Source of the DNA: Zygaena filipendulae
Lineage: Eukaryota; Arthropoda; Insecta; Lepidoptera; Zygaenidae
Direction of reading: 5' to 3'
DNA length: 64,000 nt
Assembly (NCBI GenBank): GCA_907165275.2
Contig: OU015661.1
Span: 4,099,501-4,163,500, forward strand
The position numbers were made by a program, and so were the translations under genes. Position 1 is the stretch's first letter, and the number at the start of each line of letters is the position of its first letter. Positions 47,391 through 61,588 of this stretch are shown piece after piece. The notes beneath the pieces are model-generated. The model had not been told where the DNA came from, made no database searches, and saw only the letters and a program-made list of their open reading frames with translations.

Positions 47391-47565
47391 GACGACCTTG
47401 GCGTAGTGATCTCGGCGCCGCTCCGCCAATTAGGAGGTTCTGGGTTCGATTCTCATTGGGGGTAGACTTTGCCGTATGGACACAGGGTGACGCGTTTATA
47501 TACACGTATTTATGCAAAATAAATAATTGCTTGGTTGTTAAGGATGGAAGATCCTTTTTGTAAGG
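47391..47565 (+). mobile_element. tRNA-derived SINE
   Basis: The A-box-like TGGCGTAGTGATC (47399) and B box GGTTCGATTC (47443-47452) are correctly spaced for Pol III. The body then continues 'gggggtagactttgccgtatgg' without closing an acceptor stem, so this is a SINE and not a tRNA gene. Confidence 0.65.
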
Positions 47566-47695
47566 TGTTATTTTTATTATTAAACATATTATATTAAAAA
47601 ATACTTTTGTGTTGACTTGGTAAGAGTGTAACTTTAAGATTTAAAGAATTAACTTCTCCATTATCTGCATGTTTTCACGAGTGTGTACGTAATAG

Positions 47696-47706
47696 CCGCC
47701 ATTTCG
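47696..47706 (-). promoter_or_regulatory. YY1/Pho-type motif
   Basis: The minus strand reads AAATGGCGGCT, close to the YY1/Pho consensus. A third core (ATGGCGGC, minus strand) is at 55263-55270. Confidence 0.25.
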
Positions 47707-49579
47707 GCAACCACTTTCCGGTTAATTTCCCTCGTAATGAGGCATCAACGACATTAACATTCTCATTGCTAACGTCTTCTCAGTACCCACTTTACCACTG
47801 TCATGAATGTCCCTATGCACTTAGATCGTCCATTAAAGGCAGTGCAGCGTTACTAAAGGAACGCGACCATAAAACCTTTACAACATCCTTCCAGCACTTG
47901 TAACGTTTTGAGAGTCCTCGCCGTTTTATGTGACCTCCCATTACTGCTAACTATCAGCTCTATTTTGAATTTCCATTCCATTTTCCCCCCAACACTGTGC
48001 TTGCACTTGAGAGTTGAGCAAAAATTGGAAGATAAAGACGTCTTCATGCTGTATAATAAGCCATATAACTGCGTCGACACTTTTTTTATAAAACTTCGCT
48101 AGACTTCATATTGTGTCGTGACTACGAATTTTGGCTTTTGTATAAACAATACGCCGTTTGCGTTGGTGTTTGCTCAACACAAAGTAAATATATTAGGACA
48201 ACAAGCCGATGTCGGCACTAGCAACGAGCGGGCGGCACGCCAAGAAGCCATAACTCCCCCTGCGACATATTCGTTGGGAAAACATTGGAATTAAACTGGT
48301 TTACTACCTAAGCCGGGATCGATAAAAATGCGCGAGTCGTGAATGAACGCAGGTTATTAGGGGCATTCGTGATTTGTAAGTTGTCCCAGAGATAAGTTTA
48401 ATCAGAGGACCGTTAAGTTTTACTGTCTCGTCGGGTGCATACAGTTTATGGCGGGTCGGAGGACATTGTCAACAGATCTTGCGACGCTCTTTACTGCTGC
48501 TGAAACGTAACTTTAACGGTTTTATAGTTTTTGTCGTTCCGCCGCGTACCCTGCCGGCGGTCACTCCACCCTTAATAGCCGACGGTTAGTGCACGCCCGG
48601 GGCGCTCTGCTCCAGCATATCTGTGCGCTTCTCATAAGTGCTCTCCGAGATTTCCATCTTTATAGCTTGAGATTATTTCGTTTTATATTTTCTGTGCATA
48701 TACATAAATTAATATGTACATATTTTTACACAAAGTAAGTTAATTGAAGCAACCAATCTCGTAAACACACTTCGACCCCATGTTATAATTTACGGACGCA
48801 ACCGCAACACGGGAGCAGCACGTTTGGACCCGTAATGAACCTATAAGTCTTCGCTAATTAAATCTGGTGCAGTGACGAAAACGCAATTACAAGTGAAGTG
48901 AAGTGAAGCCACTCGTGGCGACAGGAGCGGCGCGACGCGGCCACGGCTGCGTCGCGCGTCAACTGCAACGCTCGCGTTATTAGTTCGCACAGGACAATTA
49001 ATTAATAACATACGAACGTTCGCTATTAATCAAAACGGTCACGTAACCTCCACTGAGTTGCGAGAAACAATGCCCGCCTCATGAAAACCATATCGCTTTT
49101 ACGGAAAACAACCACGACTAATGTAGAGCAAACTGCCTTCTAAGGCTTTCACTTTGACCCCGAACGTGCGTCGATATAACGACAATAATAACTTCGGATT
49201 AAAAGGTCCACTATACATATAAACAAAATGTTCTACGACGAATTTACTTTATTATAATAAAGTATGCGTTTACGTAATTCACAAATACAATCGTGGCTTA
49301 TTTTGATTTTTACATAAAAACAAAATAACTAGCCATTTTAAAAACCTTATGCAACAGGATATTTCAAATATCTAGTCAATATTCAAGAGTCTATTACGAC
49401 TCCATCGTTATTTACATAAATAATCCGATTGATCGTACAGAAAACTAAACGCTCTCTGAATATCCTTTAATGGCTATAAATAAACAAACACTTATCTACA
49501 AGAACAATCTTACTTCATCTCATAGGTAGGTATAATAGAACAATGCGTATCGTGTAAAGTGGAGCGTGAATGAAACGAA
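47707..49579. other. intronic stretch with GC-rich blocks
   Basis: GC-rich patches lie at 48535-48615 and 48905-48975, plus the GAAGT run at 48891-48908. No exon is recognised. Confidence 0.35.
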
Positions 49580-49860
49580 CTAGGGATGTTATATAGGGCA
49601 GTAACCAAAACTATCGGATATTTGAAACAAAAATTAATCTGAAATCGTAACCGAATCTCATAATGGGACTCGCCCGGCGGGAGGGTTTGTGCGCTGGCGA
49701 TCTGCCGGTACAGTTCTGATCTTTTGGCGGTTGGGAGGCAGTCCCTCATTCATGCTTTTTTTTTTTAATTTATGTATGTTGTAACTATCCATGTGTTGTG
49801 TCAAAGTTCTTTCAATTCAATTCCATTCAATAAAAATGTTACGAATAATTTCCTATAGGA
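49580..49860. mobile_element. possible retroposon 3' end
   Basis: A GC-richer segment (cggcgggagggtttgtgcgc) leads into a T run and 'aattcaattccattcaataaaa', the usual shape of a non-LTR 3' tail. The open frame on the minus strand is not recognised. Confidence 0.3.
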
Positions 49861-49925
49861 GCAGAGTCTAAATGTGACACGTTATGACAATTTTTTGTCG
49901 GCCGACCTTGTATTTCCCTATTCAT

Positions 49926-49980
49926 GGTTGTCAGCCTGCAGCAGTCCACTGGTGGACATAGGCCTCCCCCGACGCTCGCT
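49926..49980. mobile_element. short dispersed lepidopteran repeat
   Basis: 'ctgcagcagtccactggtgg' followed by 'acataggcctccccc' is a segment I know as widely dispersed in moth and butterfly genomes, derived from a retroposon tail. Confidence 0.55.
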
Positions 49981-50260
49981 TTTTATAAATAATATGATAT
50001 CAAATCGGTATCTGGATCCGGTAAAATCTTATTAGAATAGCCGTATCTAAACTATCAGCCAGTATGATCACGTGCACGTAGTTATGACACTGGCGCGGCA
50101 ACAGGTCGGCGCCAGGCTGCCCCGACGCCGCGCGCCGGCGCCTTCCACGAGAATCTCAATCTGTCCGCGATGAAACCAACGAAAGCGCAAATTACACATG
50201 ACCGTCCCCAACCACAACACTCTCATTATGACAATAATACAGTAAAATAAGGATTAGGTA

Positions 50261-50490
50261 TCCTTAATATTATAAATGTGAAAGTGAGTTTTTTTTTTGG
50301 TTGTTTGTTTGTTACGCTTTCACGCCTTAACGGCTCAATCGATCATCATGAAATTTTGCATACACGTTGCCCCTGACAACGTGTATGCAATGACAACGTG
50401 TATACGGTAGAGGAGATTCGTTACTTTAATCTCAGAACTCCTGCGGAAACTCCGAAACTAACGCGAGTGAAACCGCGGGGAAGAGTTAGT
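50261..50490 (+). mobile_element. Lep1-like Helitron copy
   Basis: It starts TCCTTAATATTATAAATGTG and ends 'gtgaaaccgcggggaagagTTAGT'. 'gacaacgtgtatgcaa' and 'gacaacgtgtatacgg' form a short internal duplication. CTAG is mutated to TTAG. Confidence 0.8.
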
Positions 50491-50520
50491 ATATATACTT
50501 ACCTCGGCTAGTAGTAAATC

Positions 50521-50752
50521 AATGACTTACCTATATAAAAGCGAAAGAACACTGACTTACTGACTAAACACAAAATCTCGAAAACAACCTGACCTATGAA
50601 GCTGAAATTGGTCAGCTAGATAGTTTTATAGGTTCCCTCAGAGTAATAAATATACTACGTACTAGTAATACACATTAGCTAAAAATAGATTTTACGGAAT
50701 TCCCGTGGGAACTTCAAAATTAACGTAGTTGAAACCGCTGGGAACAGCTGTT
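50521..50752 (+). mobile_element. diverged Helitron copy next to the previous one
   Basis: 'tatataaaagcgaaagaacac', 'tgacctatgaagctgaaattgg' and the terminal 'gttgaaaccgctgggaacagctg'. Same orientation as its neighbour. Confidence 0.65.
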
Positions 50753-52335
50753 ATATAAGGTATTATTTTACTCTCGTAACGCATACTAATAGGTACCTTA
50801 ATATCATGAAATTGTAATTTTAATAATAATAATCACAATTACTTTTCGTCACCTAAAAATAAATTAAGTCATTACTAAAATAAAAAAGTAGTTAACTAAG
50901 TAAAATATCTATATTTAATACAGTTACATAGTTTTTTCTAATTTCTCTGTTCACTAAGTAATGTTCAAACTAATATACAATAGTGTAATTACTTATTATA
51001 ATGGAAACACTTGAGGTATATTATTATTATTAAACGTGTGAAGAAGCAGCGCAAGTCGCAACAAGTGGGTCGCCGCGTCGGCGCCACCGCCTCTTGAAAA
51101 GGAGTTAGTTGCTCGACGATATACCACCGACACTATCATACAAAACTACTCAACAAAATCTAGATACCTAGGGAAGCGTTAATTCTGAGAATACAGAGGA
51201 GTGGTGTCGTTTGTGGTCTGACGAAAAAATTAGGTGACTAAATTTAAGCTTTTAGTCAGTCATGTGGAATAATAAAAAATATTAGATGCGTGATTTTCTT
51301 TTTTTTTTAATGTTATCATAAAATAACGGCGAAACATGAGTCGAAATTTTGCCTTAATTGAATTTCGCGCCTAATCGAAGTATTTTTTCATCAATTTAAA
51401 AACGCAAAAAATACTATGTCTATTTTTTTATAAGTATATTACCTATAACTGAATGACCGTCTACATAGCATTTACATTTCCGTATCCCGCCACCATGCCT
51501 ATTATAAGTACAATTTGGCTGCGACGCGACGTACTGTATTAATTGTATTTTCAATTTGTTACAGATTAATTATTATTGGTTATTTGTCGTGTTCTCGTGA
51601 TGTAGCATAGAAAAATAGACAATATGACAATACTTATTTAGAAACACCAACAAAGAAAGTACCTATAAAAATAAACATCAAATATAAACTATCCCCTTTC
51701 TTAGTATATTTTAAAGCAAACCAAAGTACAATATGTGCTGCAGTGTGAAGCTGAAAGAGGTGCATTATTTTTAGTACTTATTACAATCTACCTGTCTCCT
51801 GTATCTTCAATATCCGCTATCAGCACTAATTTCAGAAATCCATCGGAAATTCCGGAACAAAAAGTCTTCTATGTATTTATCCAGCACATATACTATTTTT
51901 GTGCCCTATTTTATCTGAGTCAAACATTCATAATATATTTTTACAAATTTTCACATTCGTAACATTAGTAAAACAAAAAATATCACCTTGTATATTTACG
52001 ATTACTACGCCGCCGCGTGCCGCGGTGCTACGAACTCGCTACGAAACGCCTACGTCGCAACTCGTTTCGATGCTTTGCTTTTTATTGTTTTAATAATAAT
52101 AATGTATCTTTTCTTGAATAAAATCAAGATTCATTCATAAAATTTTCAATATGATTTTTGTCAGTTTACGGATTTTATAAAATGTATTTAAAATAATTTC
52201 TAAAAATTGAACCGTTACAGATTGATTGCCTACCTGCACGACGAGGTATATAATATGTACATATATAGTAGAAATACTCTTAGTAGGCTATAAAACAAAA
52301 AACGTAATTAAAACATTTGGAAATATTATATACCT
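50753..52335. other. intronic stretch with nothing recognised
   Basis: AT-rich. A small GC-rich patch (51058-51095) is not explained. Confidence 0.35.
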
Positions 52336-52505
52336 ACTAGCAGTTCCCAGTGGCTTCGCGCGCGTTAATTTATCCCAAAACATTGGGGATAAAAAGTCTT
52401 TTTCTGTACCCCTGACAACGTGTATGCAAAATTTTATGAGTAGTTAAGGCATTAAAGCGTTTATAACAAACAAACTCACATTCCCATTCGCATTAGTAAT
52501 ATTGA
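52336..52505 (-). mobile_element. Lep1-like Helitron copy
   Basis: It starts ACTAGCAGTTCCCAGTGGC, followed by 'tttttctgtacccctgacaa' and the 'aacaaacaaactcacattc' tail. Confidence 0.75.
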
Positions 52506-53321
52506 GGATTATCGAGAATAATTTGTAACTCCTACATACTTCTAGATAAGTGTACGTATATATAAGTATAAGCGCGTCATAAAAATGAATATGCGCAGAC
52601 ATAAATTATTACCATATTGCTAGGGCTAGTACATAACAAGCTCTAGCGACCGAGTAAGAGTGCGGGTAGTGGAGGCGTGCCCTATTAGCTGTCCACTTCC
52701 GCTTTATTAAATTTCTTCGCAAATACACTTTTATTGACAGCGACCGCCTATCTTTGAAGGCGCGCTGTCTTCGCCCGCTTGTATCGTATGCAAATAGCAA
52801 AACAAATGGCCATCGTCCGACGCTTTTACATAAAATGCATCACTAGGGTGCGCTCTGGCGTGCTCTTATTAAAATCGTAGCTAAACCATTCCTTTCCCTT
52901 TACAATTATTACAATGAACTATACTCATAGGTTTGAATAAAGATAACGATAAAAAATGGATACTTTTACATTGCATAGAAGTAAATTTTTTAATTTTATT
53001 TCATTAAAATCTAAGAAAACCGCGAGTGTTGAACCAGAACTCGAAAGTCACTATAGCCGTATATGTCTGTACATTTTCACTAACGCAACTTCTTTAAAGA
53101 CCTTAAAAAGATTCCACTGTATGCAAAAAAAAATTCATTTCAAAAATGAAGAAGAAGCTTTCTGAGTACGTGTGTATAGTATATTATTACATACTATAGA
53201 CACAAAGGTATGCCATAATTCGGAATCCTGTGTACCTAAATATATTTTATTGTGTCTGCTTATACTTAACTTTATCAACTCTAAAAAACCAAAATTATCG
53301 CAACTTCTCTGCACATTCCAC

Positions 53322-53360
53322 ATTTGCCTTACTGACTTACAGAAAGTCAGTAAGGCAAAT
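53322..53360. repeat. hairpin, 17-bp perfect stem
   Basis: atttgccttactgactt and its exact complement are separated by about five bases (acaga). Confidence 0.8.
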
Positions 53361-53708
53361 AGTGTAGCTGTAGGTACATAGCGTGAAGTTTTCCAGGCGT
53401 TGCCTTTTCGCGCCCCGTCGACTTATGGCTTCCTAATGAAGTTGTCGCGTCTCGCAACCAGTGTGTGCGTACAATGCTGTCGCCACACACACATGCACGC
53501 AGCACACTGAGCGTTGTGTGTTTTAACATAAAACGCCATATCGGAGGGCTCGTTGTAGGCGTGCAGGTTTTAAGCTAAAGGTCTTCCCGATCTATAATCA
53601 CTTTTCACGCGATTTCCTTCAAAATCGAATTGACGTAGGGTTGCAACTGAATCTTAAATATCACGAATAATTCTACCATAAGATTAGTTGATATACGTGT
53701 AATTTATA

Positions 53709-53975
53709 TCTTATCTTAATATATATAATCTTAATATATATAAATCACGTGTCACGTTGTTTGTCCGCGATTAACTCTATCTATAATATGGTCCAACTTA
53801 AAGATAGGATAGTTTTTATCCCGGAATTCCCGCGGGAACTCCGGAATTAATGCGGAGAACAGCTCATCACCGTAAACTATTGTCAGGGGTACAAAGAAGG
53901 ACACAGAGTTCTTTTTTCCCGGAATTCCCGCGGGCACTCCGAAATTACCGCGTATGAAATTACGGGGGATAGCTA
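53709..53975 (+). mobile_element. two fused Helitron 3' parts
   Basis: 'ttttatcccggaattcccgc...gaacagct' (to about 53867) is followed by a second 'aggggtacaaagaaggacac...cccggaattcccgcgg', which ends 'gggggatagCTA' at 53975. Two 3' ends thus lie in tandem in one orientation. Confidence 0.7.
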
Positions 53976-56900
53976 TATACATATAGATAACCTGTTATGT
54001 AGGTAGTTTATGTTTTGGGGTGAAAATATAATTAGTAATTACTATATTTTTGTTACGTTTTATCAAAATGTCCCTGAGAGATATTAACTCATGCACATAA
54101 AACCCACGGACAAAACGGACCCAAGCTCATTTATTAACACATTAACTTATTGAAAAAAATAACGATTTATCTTATTTATATTTGATCAGTCAAAACATTT
54201 AATCTTCCTTTCAACAACATTAACAATCTAACAACCGATTGCTGATTACGAGTATGTGAAAGAAATAGGTACGACTACAGATCGGAAATATGTGTTTACT
54301 TGTGGTAATATTATGTTCAAAGAAGGTTCATATAGGGTCATAACGTTTTAGTGTGGACAACCCTACACGCCAGCACTCAGCCGAGCCGAGGATTCGTCTC
54401 GAACAAATTGCCGTGATGCCCTCGCCATATTAAGTTAGCTCCCCCTCTCTACGCACCACCCACCTCTACTCCACTGTATATACTCCCTAAAATCACTATT
54501 TCATTGACATAATTTCCTCAAGTCGACAATAAGGATAATTAGTCTGTATAATCTAATTAAGACGCCCATATTCTCCTTTCGGATACCTAGAAACCAGTAA
54601 ATTAAATCGTGAAAGAACATAATAATAAGGTTGAGATGTTAATAAATTTACACAATTCAAATTTAATCAATAAATATCTAAAGCTTTGTCTGTATAATAT
54701 GAAACTTCACACAAAAAAGTGGGGAGGAAATGCCGGTGCTTTGGAAGGAAAATAAGGATGGGTAGGCCGACGAGAAGCAGGGGCGGGGTGAAGAACAATG
54801 CCCACCATGACATTTAGCATGGAAGCTATTGTCACGGCCCGTTAGAGTCGCGGCTCAGTCGCCGAACAACCGCTCAGCCCCTCCGCATGGCTGCTTTGCT
54901 AGCTACTACTCTCTATTATACTTTTTCCTCTTCACTTTTTCGTTACTTTAAGACGATGACTACCTACCCATATACCACAAGTTTTTTGTCGATTCGTTGT
55001 TAAATTGAAATCATATTACTTTTGCTTTAAAAAAAAACCAAACTAATACTTATATATTTTACGTACATTTCCGGTTAGAAGTATAAGTGGAAAATTTTAT
55101 TGAGATAATAAATTGTGACTGAAAAATAGGGTGCGTGCGGTTACTTGGAGTTTTCTCATGGGTATGAAAACAAATTGTTGCTAGATGGTGAGTAACGCCG
55201 AGGACGTGCCGCAACGAGCTGGATTACTTCATTACGCCGGGCTCATCTGCAGCCGCGGCCATGCCGCCATGCGGCGCGTATCGCCGTCCCGCCGCAATCA
55301 AATTAAATTTTAATTGCAGAATTTAAGTACATCAATGGCCCATTTTTTGCGCTTTCATTTCGTACAAGTTAAGTGAATTAACTTCGAGTCGTGCGTAAAA
55401 TTAATACTGAATATCGGATATTTTCAGAACGAATAGATTGCACATTTTGTACTACTCATTGTATTACACGATGCGATTCACTTGTGTACCTACCGTGACG
55501 TTTTGGCATCGAACTTGGCTAAGTGGCCAACTTCTACATTTGCCTAGAAGCAACGCCAGGTGCCTTTATTATAGTTTCGGTTTATTTTTAAATCTTACTT
55601 ATTTAACAACACTTTTTTTCGATGTAAACGTTAGTTTAAAAACTTAATTTTAATCAATTTAAGGTGACAGCCAATCCTAAAATTAGCGAGCCAGTTGGAA
55701 GAAACATCAATCGTACCCAATTATATTATTATATAGAATGTCTTTGATCGTACCTAACTTAAACACCAATTTAGTTAAATCTTATTTGATTTTTCGCTTT
55801 TAATATGAATAAAAAATGAAAGAGGAGGTGCCTATTATTTGGGTACTATTCTATCATAAACTAGAAGAAATTGATAAAATAAAACAACAAAAAGAGACAT
55901 ACGCCGATAGTCATCAACTCTTGTTATACAGCGCAAAAATTAAATTAATATTACTTAATTATTGTAAAAAATTAACGTTTAATATAAACAATAGTATACC
56001 TAATAACCTGCGCCGAGATGCCTGATGCTGACAACCATTTACTGAAATAATCTTCAAGCTTTGTTTGACTCACCTAAATCTTCACAACCTTATCTATCCT
56101 TATCGCAGTTTTATTAATAAATTTGAAAAAAATATTATTAAGACGCGAAGGCACTGTATTAAAAGAGAGGATTATCATATTCAATTTCTTATAGGAACTT
56201 CAATAATTATAGTCATACGAGCTAAAGTTGTGAGTGTATATTGACAGATCTTCTTTTACTATAAATAAACTTAATTATAATTATAAACTATAGAATTAGG
56301 TTTTGAATTAACAGATTTGAAAGTTATAAATTCCACTGGATCGTAGGTTTTTTTTTTAAGAGTAAACGCCAAACACTACCTACGAAAGAGACATGTGTGA
56401 CGTTCCGAGTAGGTAGGTACAATGGTAATAAGTAACGTCCGCCCTTAATTCAGCAAATAGAGCTATTAACGGATTTTTATTACAGCCACCCTCTGAAGTC
56501 CGACCGAGCGCTAAAAGGGAGGAGTCGTTACGTTGGTATTTTTATTTTACCCTGTGACACTCTCAAATCCAGTAGGGAAATTTGATTGATACTAGTTTTA
56601 AAGGCTTTTCGAAACATCAACCGCGGTTTTACGTTCACTCCAATATAGCGTCTCTACACCCACAATATTTTACGACGGGATCGATCATTACCTACTTAAA
56701 TCACAGTTTTTAATGGCCACAGCGTGCGGTATACGACATGCGGTATAGGTATGTGGGAACGATGCAGTACGAAAACGTTTATCGCGTTTACACTAGCGCG
56801 GCGTGAGTATAAATTGGGTGTGAAATAAAACTAAGTAGCTAAAAGTTCTACATGGCCGCGTCGCAGCAGTTGGTACTGGTGTGCCGGTGCGAAGTTGAGA

Positions 56901-57070
56901 GCATTGCGAGTGGGAACGCCTGCGGACATTCGGGCCAACTTCTTTCGTGTCTCGCTCATAGATTAAAATAGTTAAAGTTTTGCGGAACATTTTTATGTGT
57001 AGTATATTTTACCTTCAATAACGAAAACAACAAACTACAATACTAAACCTTCTAACATTTTATACGTCAT
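53976..57070. other. intronic stretch with nothing firmly recognised
   Basis: The GC-rich block at 55240-55300 contains GCCGCCAT (55263-55270). Other open frames lack content. Confidence 0.35.
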
Positions 57071-57270
57071 AACTGTTCCCCGCGGTTTTACCAGCGGTAA
57101 TATCGGAATTCCCGTGGGAATTCCGGGTTACAATATAACCTTGTTACTGAGGTATAATGTAGCATTCTATTGGTAAAAGAATTTTCAAAATCGGTTTAGT
57201 ACATCCAGAGATTACCGCCTACAACCTCACTAATTCACAAACTTACCTCTTTATAATGTTAGTATAGAAG
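57071..57270 (-). mobile_element. Helitron copy
   Basis: 'aactgttccccgcggttttaccagcgg' starts it. 'aaaagaattttcaaaatcgg' and 'catccagagattaccgcctac' are the reverse of the subfamily seen at 7071-7497. Confidence 0.75.
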
Positions 57271-60200
57271 TATAAATTATACCTTCTAAGCGACAGATGG
57301 TCACTACTAAACAAAAACCCTCCACAAGGATCTCCAGGACGACTGGTTCTGAGCTTTTTACCTTTAAGCACTTTAATATTATTATGTATTTATTAACAAA
57401 TTTTATTTAACTGTTTATCATAAACATATTCGCTTTAAATACTGATGGTACACCTAAAATGCAAATTATAAAAAGTAACTGACCGTTAAAAGCGAAGAAG
57501 CATCTTTACAAAAACATAATCTATATTATTAATTTTTATTTCGTTTGTCATAAAGTTAGGCACTTTCATATCTTTTTTTTATGGCGGGTCTGTCCAAAAC
57601 AGTATTTATTATTACACACATTAACAGCGTGCTAAAATGGTGAAGGTGCGACCGCCAAAACCCATCGCTTTGAAAAAAGGAAGTTTTAAACAATTATTGT
57701 TACGGAGAATCGTATAGAAAAATTGATATCGCGAATTGATTTTGCATAATTTATGGTAGAATGTAATACGATATACTTGAAATTATGTACGTATATAATT
57801 AACATCTCGCCCATTCTGCCTACAGATCCGCAAGAATATAAAACACTGGACTACAGAGGTAGGTATGTCTAAATTCGCGTCAAACTAGTACCATAATATC
57901 TTACTCTTCGTAGTAATGTTTTGGCAGCTTTTGTCAATAAGCCGTAGGTATGTGTATTGTGAACTCAAACTTATTCCAAGTGAGGTAGAATACAATACAA
58001 ACGAGAAACGAGCCTAGAAAAATAAAACTACACAAGTGTCATCATCGTCAACCCAGCTGACATAAAAACACTTTAAAAAAACTACATTCGTACATCGATT
58101 GCAAGTTTGTTACGCTAGATAGAAAACGTACACGTGTTTAATTTTCACGTCTGGTGACTGGCAACATATATTTACTACATAAGTATATTACACGAGCTGG
58201 GCCCTGATTCAAGTGATCATATTCATTACATTCTCTTACGATACCGCGCTACAAATTCTTTTCACCTCACACTCCTGATAGTATGCTACTGGAGAATTTA
58301 TAGCTTCTTCTCTCCAGATATTTTATGAGTGCTGTCATAATAATTGTAATTTTATTGACGTGAAAAAGAGCCACATTATGGGTCAACTTTGAATAAAATT
58401 ATTTGTCTTTGACTTCAAGAAAATATACCGACGTGTCTTATGCAATTGCATAAGACACGTAAGATACGTAGAAAACTATTTTTTTTTTGTTTTTTTTTCT
58501 ATCAATTAGTGTTTTGTGTGCAAGGAATGTTGCTGGACATACCAAATCATTGCCCTGATTGTATTCTCATGGTTTTTTCTAATCTGAATTATTAAGATAT
58601 AATAGACGATACTTTAACACTTTCATGTGGGTTTTTTCTATCATAATTTCTAGTCTTTTTGTCTAAAAACTATTTTTTTACACGGCTCCTTCTATAATGT
58701 AAGCAAATATTATGGAAGATTTTTGGAAGTTCACCTCTAACGAGGTGAAAAGGGCGAACCGCGAATAAAACGGAGAAATAAGCAACGTAGGGAACTGCTA
58801 AATGACTATTTTGATCCGCTAATATTCAAGTGAAAAAAAAACTAAAGTAAGTTCTAAGCTCATGAAGTACTAAAATAATAAAGACATCTGTGGCTAAGTA
58901 ATCCGTCTTATGCGGGCGCAAAACAAACTTTTTTCATTAAATCCCATGCACTATAGTATAATCCAGTGAACCTAGCTGTGTGAAATATATTAACAAGTGC
59001 GGATAAGTTTGAAACCTCTAGAACTATACTAACATAAACTTGAATAAAAGAATTGTGGTGTTGATAAATGATGGTGTGCAATGAATCTCTATGAGCATCG
59101 GCGCTCCGCGGTGCAGCAATATTACACGACTGGCATTGGAGAAAAAGCTGCAGTCCCTTCATAGTTCGTCTATATTTTAAATTCTTTTATTCTTCTCCCG
59201 GCACTACTTTCCCAAGTTCAAACACACGTAGATTTCATATCCTAATTAATATTTGGCAAAGTATAACAAATTGAGCTCATATAAGACTTTCGTGAATTAC
59301 TCGTATATTTGGTGGTTTATTTCCGCTATTTGTAGTTACACGCTATATGGACGTAATTTAGTCATTGATGCAAACATCAAACAGTACACTATTTATCAGT
59401 ATGGGAGTTGCTTGAATTTCAATAGATTAGATTAGACGACAATACGAGATATTATGTAAATTTTCCTAAATTTTCCTTTGATGATTAAAACAAATATTTA
59501 AATCTAATCTAAATTTAAAATAATCTAATTATACCTTTATTGTCCATAAACTCGATTTCAGATCGTTCTACGGGCGACATATTTTACTACGGTCCTGTAA
59601 TCTCGCGTAGATTCGGCTAAAATGTAAGTGCAGTGGACATTTTTTTTTACATAATGCTGATATTTCCGAATTGGTTAGAGCAAAATATATCATATCTATA
59701 AAACATTATCGTTCCCGAACTTTGAACCGGGGATGATAAATGCGCATCGATGTTGTAGGTATACATCGAACAAGCAGCCATCTGTGTCGGCTCGGGCCGC
59801 TCCGCTCGCTGGCGACGGGGCGTGTTGCTTATCATGAGGCGTGTATTATAAAGCTTATCATTCCCAACAGATACAAATACTGGAATATGAGCTGACAACA
59901 TATTATTTCATTGCAAGAGCTCTACCTAATGTTAGTTTGAAGACCATCATAAATCCGATAAAAAATCGATTCAACCGTTTTGAAAAAGTGCTAACAAACT
60001 ATATATACTTATACAATCTATGAATATTAAATATTTCAAATTCCAATTTCAAACCAAAAGTTTTTGGTCCATAAAAGTAAGAGATCAAATCCCGTTAATC
60101 TCTTCTCTGCATTGGCAATATTTTAGTATTTAGGCATTCTAAAAGGGAAATCCTGTCATAACGTATCTCATTTAGACTTCGCACCTAATTATTCGAAATG

Positions 60201-61379
60201 TTTTTATTGGATTCGGTTACAGTTTCCGGTCGTTTATACGGTTACGGAGCTCCATAACATCGCAACATCACATAATATATAATAATCCTCTAAATATGAA
60301 AGACATAATTTATACACACTACTTGCCGCTACCGCAAAAACCTAAATATATTATATAAAAAACCTAAATATTTATACAAAGTTACATAACTACATACTAC
60401 GTAGTAAACTGAACTACCTTTTCCATATCGTGGTATACATATATATAAACACCATTTATATGTATATCTAGCTATATATTGTAAAGCATGTAAGTGTAAC
60501 ACTGATCATGTGATCCGTTCGCACGCATGTTTGCCGACGTTGTAGACCGTCCGAGGCATGGGCGCAAACAGCGCTATGCGTGCCGCGGTCTGTGTGTTGG
60601 CTCGCAGGGCTGGCTTGATCATGATGAACACGTTACTAATGATTCTCATACCCGTAAACATTGCTCGATCTGGATTGCTCTCAAATCTTAGTATGCAGTC
60701 CTCTTCATTTTGCGAAATCCTCTAGTTTTTAATTCAGCAGTATTTTTAATTAACTACCTACCCATGAGTTTGTTTTAAAAATGGTCTTAATTTTTATTCG
60801 TGTGTTGCCCATAGTCTTACTCTATGGTTCTCTGTACCGTTATACTTATTTATAATAGTATTATGATTATATAGGTATTATTTAGTTCACTTACGTTAAG
60901 ATTTTGCTTGAGAAACTCCATTTATTATTATTAGTTATTTACTGTAAAGTCCAGTGAGGCCCTAGCTAACTTAAGCTTTCACTGATGTAGGTTATAGTAA
61001 ATTCACTACTGCGACACAGTAGGTAATAATCAATTCATAGATACGTCGTAGACCGTAGTATTTTTGGCAGCCCTACGCTTATCGTAGACGAGCGTGGGTG
61101 CCTGTAATCGGACGTGGGCGGTCCGCCCATCATACTGTGCGTACCCTCGATATCGCTCGCTCATGCCCAACACTGGCAACGTGATCCACGTTTGTCTAAC
61201 AAACGTTTTATCTATTCTATACATATACAAAGCTATTTGTTGCGCTTTTTTTACGAATCATCTCGTAGATAACTTTTCTGTAGATTATAATCTGCTGTGA
61301 ATTTCCAGAACGACGAATATTCGGTACACCAACTGTAAAATAATAATAATTGATTTCCATCAAACGTTCCCAACAGTAA
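57271..61379. other. intronic stretch with nothing recognised apart from one palindrome
   Basis: AT-rich. The perfect palindrome at 58431-58460 is the main structure. GC-richer patches near 60530-60610 and 61080-61150 are unexplained. Confidence 0.35.
58431..58460. repeat. 30-bp perfect palindrome
   Basis: The 15-base half ACGTGTCTTATGCAA is followed at once by its reverse complement, with no spacer. Confidence 0.9.
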
Positions 61380-61588
61380 CCCTTAATATTTTATAAATGC
61401 AAATGTGTGTTTGTTTGTTTGTTTGTTTGTTGGTTTGCTTTGTAACGTTTTCACGCTTTAACAGTTCATCATACAATTTTGCATACACGTCTTCAAGGGT
61501 ACAGAGGAGGACATAGAGTACTTTTTATCCCGAAATTCCCGCGGGAACTCCGAAATGAACGCGGGTAAAACCACGAGGAAAAGTTAGT
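61380..61588 (+). mobile_element. Lep1-like Helitron with (GTTT)n tract
   Basis: 'ccttaatattttataaatgc' starts it, followed by five GTTT units. It ends 'gggtaaaaccacgaggaaaag' and TTAGT. CTAG is mutated. Confidence 0.75.

Noticed and set aside
47391..47565. tRNA gene suggested by A and B boxes
   Set aside because: No acceptor stem closes and the tail is SINE-like.
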